From assembly GCA_014804495.1 (NCBI GenBank), contig JAAUZS010000161.1, forward strand, positions 1 to 6,721: DNA of 6,721 bases, written 5' to 3'. Both the position numbers and the translations under genes were made by a program. Below the pieces are notes generated by a model. The model made no database searches. It saw nothing but the letters and a program-made list of their open reading frames with translations, and was not told the DNA's origin. Each line of letters starts with the position of its first letter. The first letter of the stretch is position 1. This DNA is from Lachnospiraceae bacterium. Lineage in GTDB: Bacteria > Bacillota > Clostridia > Lachnospirales > Lachnospiraceae. Below are positions 4,706 to 6,721 of this stretch, piece after piece.

Positions 4706-6572
4706 TAATACGGGAAAACGCACGCTTCGGGAAGAATGGGGATTGGTTTGGCGCGGCGTAAAAATACTTAATGAGATACTGCCGCACTTTTGGATGTATC
4801 AGGTGCTTTGTACAATTGCCGAGACTTTTTCGCCCTATTTTGGTCTTTATATGTCCGCGCAGATGGTGAACGAGCTTGCGGGAGACTGTGACTACAGGAG
4901 ACTTTTGCAGTTGGCTGGGATTACGGTATTTGGCGGATTTATGGTTTCGGTTATGATTAAGATATTGCAAAGTAAGAGGGAACTTTGCGAAAATATGAGT
5001 TGGAATAAACATGAAGCCTTTTTAATGGATGTGCAGAATGAGTTTCAGTATGAGCATCTGGAGGACCCGGATGTGAGGCTTAGGCGTTCGGAGATTTTCG
5101 CCGGTATGAATGCTACCGGTACAGGACTATTCCAGGTTATGGCGCATATTACTTCTTTGCTTAGGGAGATTATGGGTATTGTTTTCTCTGTGTCACTGAC
5201 TGTATCTATGTTTACCATGGCGTCGCAGCGCGAATACTCAGGGGTGCTCGGTTTTATCAATTCACCGGCATCGGCAGTAGTGATTCTGGCACTGATTATG
5301 ATAAATGCGCTTTGTTCCATAAAGATTTCCGCAGTATGTTCTCTCGGTCAGCAGAAAGCGATTGGCAAGCTGGCGAAGGATAATACACGATATAATGTTA
5401 TTTCACAACTGTGGGGAGCGGACATGGTAGTATTTAATTTAAACCGCATTGTGATGGAAGAATTCCGTAAGTATCAGCTTCGTCCGGAGTGGATTGCAGA
5501 GCTGGAAAATGTCACCATCAAATATAATTTTTGTACAATTTTGCTGAATGCGGCACTGAACTTATGCGTATTTCTTTTTATAGCAGCTAAGGCATTTATC
5601 GGTGTGTTCGGAATAGGCAATTTTATTTTGTATCAAGGTACGACGAAACGATTTATAGAGGCTGTAGCAGGTATTGCGGCAGATATCGGTATACTGCGGC
5701 AGAATAATCGCTATCTGGTATCGCTTTATGAATATCTGGACCTTCCCAATGATATGTACAAGGGCACGCTTGCTGTAGAAAAACGGGATGATATAGACTA
5801 CGAGATTGAATTTAGGGACGTAAGCTTTCGTTATCCCCGCACGGATGCGTGGGCGCTGCGTCATGTCAGCATGAAATTCAGGATTGGCGACAAGCTGGCA
5901 ATCGTGGGAGAGAATGGTTCGGGTAAAACCACATTTATTAAATTGCTCTGCCGCCTGTATGACCCGACGGAAGGGAAGATTTTGTTAAACGGTATCGATA
6001 TTACACGGTATCGGTACGACGAATACATGGCTCTGTTTTCCGTGGTATTTCAGGATTATATGCTCTTAGATTTTCCGCTTGGCGAGAATGTGGCTATTAG
6101 CGATACTTATGATGAAAAAAGAGTCCGCGACTGCCTGATTCGTGCCGGTCTTGGGGATAAGCTGGAAAGTCTTGATAATGACCCGAAGGTAAAAGAGAAA
6201 GACGCTCTGAAGCGGGCAATAGGGCGGAAATACGATTCCGAAGGGATTGACTTCTCCGGCGGAGAGAAGCAGAAAATCGCACTGGCACGAGCACTGTACA
6301 AGGATGCTCCGTTTGTAGTGCTTGATGAGCCGACGGCGGCGCTTGACCCTATGGCAGAAGCAGCCGTATATGAGAATTTCAATGTACTGGTGGAGAATAA
6401 GACTTCTGTGTTTATCAGTCACAGGCTTTCAAGCTGCCGTTTTTGTGACTCTATCGCCGTGTTCGACCATGGGCAGCTCATACAACGGGGAGAGCATGAT
6501 GTGCTGGTTGCGGATGCAGGCGGTAAGTACAGTAAACTTTGGCATGCACAGGCACAGTACTATGAGAAATAA
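4692..6572 (+). CDS. ABC exporter half-transporter 2 (membrane domain fused to ATPase)
   Basis: This 626-residue partner of the previous protein has the same architecture. Hydrophobic segments lie at about 34-56, 72-91, 146-178, 195-216, 279-302 and 303-320. The ATPase domain spans about 370-620: A-loop Tyr381, Walker A GENGSGKTT (406-414), Q-loop Gln454, signature FSGGEKQK (521-528, Phe in place of the usual Leu), Walker B FVVLDE (541-546) with catalytic Glu546, and H-loop His577. Between the Q-loop and signature there is a charged stretch (about 490-515: NDPKVKEKDALKRAIGRK) longer than in half-transporter 1. Both halves keep a catalytic Glu and His, so neither consensus site looks dead, unlike BmrCD- or TM287/288-type heterodimers, in which one half carries a non-canonical Walker B residue. 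The start at 4692 is set by the ribosome-binding site at 4676. No terminator is visible after the stop codon. Confidence 0.95.
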   Translation: MVWNNNTGKRTLREEWGLVWRGVKILNEILPHFWMYQVLCTIAETFSPYFGLYMSAQMVNELAGDCDYRRLLQLAGITVFGGFMVSVMIKILQSKRELCENMSWNKHEAFLMDVQNEFQYEHLEDPDVRLRRSEIFAGMNATGTGLFQVMAHITSLLREIMGIVFSVSLTVSMFTMASQREYSGVLGFINSPASAVVILALIMINALCSIKISAVCSLGQQKAIGKLAKDNTRYNVISQLWGADMVVFNLNRIVMEEFRKYQLRPEWIAELENVTIKYNFCTILLNAALNLCVFLFIAAKAFIGVFGIGNFILYQGTTKRFIEAVAGIAADIGILRQNNRYLVSLYEYLDLPNDMYKGTLAVEKRDDIDYEIEFRDVSFRYPRTDAWALRHVSMKFRIGDKLAIVGENGSGKTTFIKLLCRLYDPTEGKILLNGIDITRYRYDEYMALFSVVFQDYMLLDFPLGENVAISDTYDEKRVRDCLIRAGLGDKLESLDNDPKVKEKDALKRAIGRKYDSEGIDFSGGEKQKIALARALYKDAPFVVLDEPTAALDPMAEAAVYENFNVLVENKTSVFISHRLSSCRFCDSIAVFDHGQLIQRGEHDVLVADAGGKYSKLWHAQAQYYEK

Positions 6573-6594
6573 TACAATTTAACTAAATATGCTG

Positions 6595-6630
6595 TTGACA
6601 AGATGTATACTGTGTAGTACGTATATACAT
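6595..6630 (+). promoter_or_regulatory. Possible promoter with overlapping dyad (operator-like)
   Basis: A perfect -35 TTGACA (6595-6600) is followed by a TA-alternating region. At 17-nt spacing the hexamer is TACGTA (6618-6623), a poor -10; TATATA (6622-6627) fits better but is 21 nt away. Within it are dyads: TATAC (6606-6610) with GTATA (6621-6625), TACT (6608-6611) with AGTA (6616-6619), and ATGT (6603-6606) with ACAT (6627-6630). Dyads with ATGT/ACAT ends overlapping a promoter are typical of PadR-type repressor operators, so autoregulation of the following gene is possible. This is inferred from symmetry alone. Confidence 0.45.
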
Positions 6631-6643
6631 ACGGAGGTATAGC

Positions 6644-6679
6644 ATGTTGAATATCGAAGACTGGAAATCACAGACCTGA
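6644..6679 (+). CDS. 11-codon ORF: leader peptide or broken start of a regulator gene
   Basis: ATG at 6644 follows GGAGG (6633-6637) by 6 nt and encodes MLNIEDWKSQT before TGA (6677-6679). The start resembles the N-terminus of some PadR-family repressors, which often begin with a short Trp-Lys/Thr-Ser-Gln-Leu-Arg-Arg/Lys stretch. In the frame one base back, the sequence continues LRRLLKEELL to the window edge without a stop. A single extra base near 6673-6675 would therefore make one continuous reading frame. It may be a frameshifted gene, a sequencing error, or a true leader peptide before the ATG at 6706. The PadR link is weak. Confidence 0.35.
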   Translation: MLNIEDWKSQT

Positions 6680-6705
6680 GACGACTTCTTAAGGAGGAAC
6701 TCTTA

Positions 6706-6721
6706 ATGGTCAGTGATTTAC
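6706..6721 (+). CDS. Possible start of a gene running off the right edge
   Basis: ATG 6706-6708 has an ideal AAGGAGG (6691-6697) 8 nt upstream and begins MVSDL before the window ends. It is in the same frame as the LRRLLKEELL reading that starts at 6676. It could be an independent gene start or an internal Met of a frameshifted ORF beginning at 6644. Five codons are too few to assign a family. Confidence 0.35.

Noticed and set aside
4527..5012. 161-codon open frame on the - strand across the ABC gene junction
   Set aside because: Proline- and histidine-rich composition without domain features, opposite two well-supported genes. A shadow frame.
1..6721. CRISPR array, tRNA or rRNA gene, insertion sequence
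   Set aside because: I saw no regularly spaced repeats, no tRNA-like cloverleaf or rRNA signature, and no transposase motifs or terminal inverted repeats on reading both strands.

Overview
The window looks like a chromosomal segment from a low-to-mid-GC Firmicute, most likely a Clostridia/Lachnospiraceae-type gut anaerobe. This rests on gene content and style: strong AGGAGG ribosome-binding sites, a Cof-type HAD phosphatase, a Uma2-family fragment, a LytTR response regulator with a GHKL kinase, and a tandem ABC exporter pair. All supported genes are on the + strand. The left end, around the HAD gene, looks more AT-rich than the ABC genes. The species assignment is inference.

Layout. Bases 1-197 are a leader with a plausible promoter and a 13-bp direct repeat. 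Bases 198-956 encode a Cof/HAD-IIB sugar-phosphatase-like enzyme. Bases 989-1225 hold a promoter and a Uma2-family gene cut to about one third of its usual length. A bulged hairpin covers its stop codon, and a second, near-perfect hairpin (1262-1293) sits directly in front of the next ribosome-binding site. Bases 1310-2011 encode an AgrA/LytR-like response regulator, and 2093-2749 a short GHKL histidine kinase with no membrane segment. A strong intrinsic terminator follows at 2757-2807. Bases 2864-4705 and 4692-6572 encode two full-size ABC half-transporters (six-helix membrane domain plus ATPase) that overlap by 14 bases and are almost certainly co-translated. Bases 6573-6721 contain a possible promoter/operator, an 11-codon ORF and the possible start of another gene that runs off the window.

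How they may work together. The response regulator, kinase and ABC pair have the look of a self-contained signalling and export cassette. The kinase would phosphorylate Asp60 of the regulator, and the LytTR domain would bind direct repeats to control the exporter and possibly its own operon. The two ABC proteins would form a heterodimeric exporter. No precursor peptide, maturation enzyme, C39 peptidase domain or immunity gene is visible, so the substrate is unknown. The most interesting points are the sensor-less kinase, the hairpin with no room for a promoter before the regulator, LytTR-like repeats spaced 21 bp inside the terminator, an out-of-frame ATG that is better placed for the ribosome-binding site than the ABC start, and the interrupted ORF at the right edge. 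I see nothing that proves a wholly new system.
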